Of a DNA stretch of 17,758 nucleotides, positions 16,303-17,758 are shown piece after piece. The stretch comes from an uncultured bacterium (GTDB lineage: Bacteria > Pseudomonadota > Gammaproteobacteria > Burkholderiales > Burkholderiaceae_D). Position numbers and translations under genes: made by a program. The notes under the pieces were generated by a model. That model was not told the DNA's origin and ran no database searches. It saw nothing but the letters and a program-made list of their open reading frames with translations. The stretch lies in the NCBI GenBank assembly GCA_903872555.1, contig CAIQLE010000316.1, positions 1 through 17,758 of the forward strand. The letters run 5' to 3'. Positions within the stretch are counted from its first letter, which is position 1; each line of letters opens with the position of its first letter.

Positions 16303-17598
16303 TCAGCCGTGCCCGGATACCAGGCAACGCTTGTGTTCGATGTGATAAGCAAATTCATCGGTAAAGTTTTTAATCATTGCGCGCACCGGCATGGCCGCTG
16401 CATCGCCCAGCGCGCAAATCGTGCGGCCTTGTATGCCATCGCAAATCGAGTTCAGCACATCCAGATCATCCGGCCTGCCCTCGCCATGTTCTATACGATG
16501 CACCATGCGATACAACCAGCCTGTGCCTTCGCGGCATGGGGTGCACTGACCGCAGGATTCTTCGTAATAAAAATAAGACAGACGCAGCAGGGATTTCACC
16601 ATGCAGCGTGTTTCATTCATCACGATCACTGCACCCGAACCCAGCATGGAGCCGGCTTTCGCTATCGAGTCGTAATCCATGTCGGTCTGCATCATGACGT
16701 CGCCCGTCAATACAGGCATGGATGAACCACCCGGAATGACTGCCTTGATTTTTTTACCGTCGCGCATGCCACCGGCCAGCTCCAACAGCGTGGCGAATGG
16801 CGTACCGAGAGGCACTTCGTAATTGCCCGGATGCGTCACATCACCCGAGACCGAGAAAATTTTAGTACCGCCATTATTCGGCTTGCCGCAGGCGAGATAA
16901 GCCTCGCCACCCATAGTCATGGCGAACGGAACGGCGGCGAAAGTTTCTGTGTTGTTGATGGTGGTGGGCTTGCCATACAGACCATAGCTGGCAGGGAAAG
17001 GCGGCTTGAAGCGCGGCTGGCCTTTTTTACCTTCCAGCGATTCTAGCAATGCTGTTTCTTCGCCGCAGATGTAGGCACCATAGCCATGGAAGGCATGCAG
17101 CTGGAAAGAAAATGATGTTCCAAGTATGCGATCACCCAGAAAGCCCGCAGCGCGCGCTTCATCCAGCGCAGCTTCGAAGCGCTCATACACTTCCCAGATT
17201 TCACCGTGTATGTAGTTGTAGCCTACGGTGATGCCCATGGCATAAGCGCCGATGGCCATACCTTCAATCACAGCATGCGGATTGAAGCGCAAGATGTCAC
17301 GGTCTTTAAATGTACCCGGCTCACCTTCATCGGAATTACAGACCAGATATTTCTGTCCGGGGAAACTGCGTGGCATGAAACTCCACTTCAGGCCCGTAGG
17401 GAAACCTGCACCGCCACGTCCACGCAGGGCCGAAGATTTCAGTTCAGCGATGACTTGTTCAGGCGTGATGTTCTCAGTCAGGATGCGGCGCAAAGCAGAA
17501 TAGCCGCCGCGCTTCACATAATCGGCCAGCTTCCAGTTGTTGCCATCGAGGCCAGCCAGTATCAGTGGCTTGATATGACGATCATGCAGGCTGGTCAT
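16303..17598 (-). CDS. nuoF: NADH-quinone oxidoreductase subunit F
   Basis: NADH-binding subunit that oxidises NADH with FMN and passes electrons to cluster N3. 431 residues. NADH/FMN motifs: [10 protein letters not shown] (60-69), [15 protein letters not shown] (87-101) and [20 protein letters not shown] (174-193). The N3 4Fe-4S ligands are C349, C352 and C355 ([11 protein letters not shown]) and C395 (TICALGD). ATG 17598 overlaps the nuoE stop by 4 nt (ATGA), so translation is coupled and the NADH-dehydrogenase module is made together. Confidence 0.97.
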   Translation of the reverse strand: MTSLHDRHIKPLILAGLDGNNWKLADYVKRGGYSALRRILTENITPEQVIAELKSSALRGRGGAGFPTGLKWSFMPRSFPGQKYLVCNSDEGEPGTFKDRDILRFNPHAVIEGMAIGAYAMGITVGYNYIHGEIWEVYERFEAALDEARAAGFLGDRILGTSFSFQLHAFHGYGAYICGEETALLESLEGKKGQPRFKPPFPASYGLYGKPTTINNTETFAAVPFAMTMGGEAYLACGKPNNGGTKIFSVSGDVTHPGNYEVPLGTPFATLLELAGGMRDGKKIKAVIPGGSSMPVLTGDVMMQTDMDYDSIAKAGSMLGSGAVIVMNETRCMVKSLLRLSYFYYEESCGQCTPCREGTGWLYRMVHRIEHGEGRPDDLDVLNSICDGIQGRTICALGDAAAMPVRAMIKNFTDEFAYHIEHKRCLVSGHG

Positions 17599-17758
17599 TT
17601 CTTCAGTTCCTCCAGCAAAGCATCGATTTTTTCATTCGACATAAAGCTGCACATTCGTTTGTTATCCACCAGCATGACCGGTGCATCGCCGCAAGCACCC
17701 ATGCACTCACCTTCCTGCAAAGTGAACAGGCCATCAGCCGTGGTTTCACGAAAATCAA
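17595..17758 (-). CDS. nuoE: NADH-quinone oxidoreductase subunit E (C-terminal part, cut by window edge)
   Basis: The last 53 codons of a gene that begins beyond the right edge. The fragment starts around [20 protein letters not shown] and ends EELKK. The CMGAC pair (in [14 protein letters not shown]) is the second half of the thioredoxin-like 2Fe-2S (N1a) ligand set; the first two Cys are outside. Its stop TGA overlaps the nuoF ATG. Family assignment is firm from the motif and from its place directly before nuoF. Confidence 0.93.
   Translation of the reverse strand, partial: DFRETTADGLFTLQEGECMGACGDAPVMLVDNKRMCSFMSNEKIDALLEELKK

Noticed and set aside
16292..16327. Twelve-residue N-terminal extension of NuoG
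   Set aside because: It would overlap the nuoF coding end and adds residues foreign to the family; the ATG at 16291 gives the usual N-terminus.
1..17758. CRISPR array, tRNA/rRNA genes, insertion sequences, phage genes
   Set aside because: I looked for regularly spaced repeats, tRNA cloverleaf 3' ends, transposase motifs and flanking inverted repeats and saw none; nearly all of the window is accounted for by coding genes.

Overview
This window looks like chromosomal DNA of a betaproteobacterium, most likely Burkholderiales (perhaps near Oxalobacteraceae). By eye the G+C is moderate, around the mid-50s percent. The evidence is the order of the divergent rluC/rne pair, the protein-level character of RNase E and the Nuo subunits, and a nuo operon whose 3' end carries a DUF2818 membrane protein gene and a Nudix hydrolase gene. 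The genus call is inference. I see no rRNA or tRNA gene, no IS element, no phage gene and no CRISPR array.

Layout. (1) 1-1250, minus strand: the first 70 codons of a HAD phosphatase, overlapped by 14 nt by the upstream rluC (23S rRNA pseudouridine synthase). (2) 1251-1807: a 557-nt intergenic region between rluC and rne. It holds a candidate divergent promoter pair at the rluC end and several short GC-rich hairpins, two of them directly in front of the rne ribosome binding site. (3) 1808-4669, plus strand: rne, RNase E, with a complete catalytic half and a long low-complexity scaffold tail, followed by a strong, nearly symmetric terminator. (4) 4730-5401, plus strand: a compact toxin-antitoxin cassette with its own promoter and palindromic operator, a ribbon-helix-helix-like antitoxin and a Doc/Fic-family toxin overlapping by 4 nt. 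(5) 5407-17758, minus strand: the distal part of the respiratory complex I operon in the order nuoE(partial)-F-G-H-I-J-K-L-M-N, then DUF2818 and Nudix genes. All are on one strand with gaps of 39 nt or less or small overlaps. nuoA-D and the operon promoter would lie beyond the right edge.

How the genes work together. NuoE/F/G form the NADH-oxidising arm (FMN and Fe-S clusters), NuoI carries electrons on toward quinone, NuoH forms the quinone-side membrane heel, and NuoJ/K/L/M/N are the membrane proton-pumping arm. The DUF2818 protein and the Nudix hydrolase are in line to be co-transcribed with complex I, which makes the small membrane protein a candidate complex I accessory factor (inference). 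rne and rluC are both RNA-metabolism genes that diverge from one regulatory region. The toxin-antitoxin cassette sits between the 3' ends of rne and the nuo operon. The nuo strand shows no terminator before it enters the toxin gene, so nuo read-through would be antisense to the cassette until the terminator behind rne.

The window is mostly well-known housekeeping genes. The parts that deserve a second look are the RHH/Doc cassette and its antisense relation to nuo, the nuo-DUF2818-Nudix tail, the rne leader, and the His-rich low-complexity tail of RNase E.
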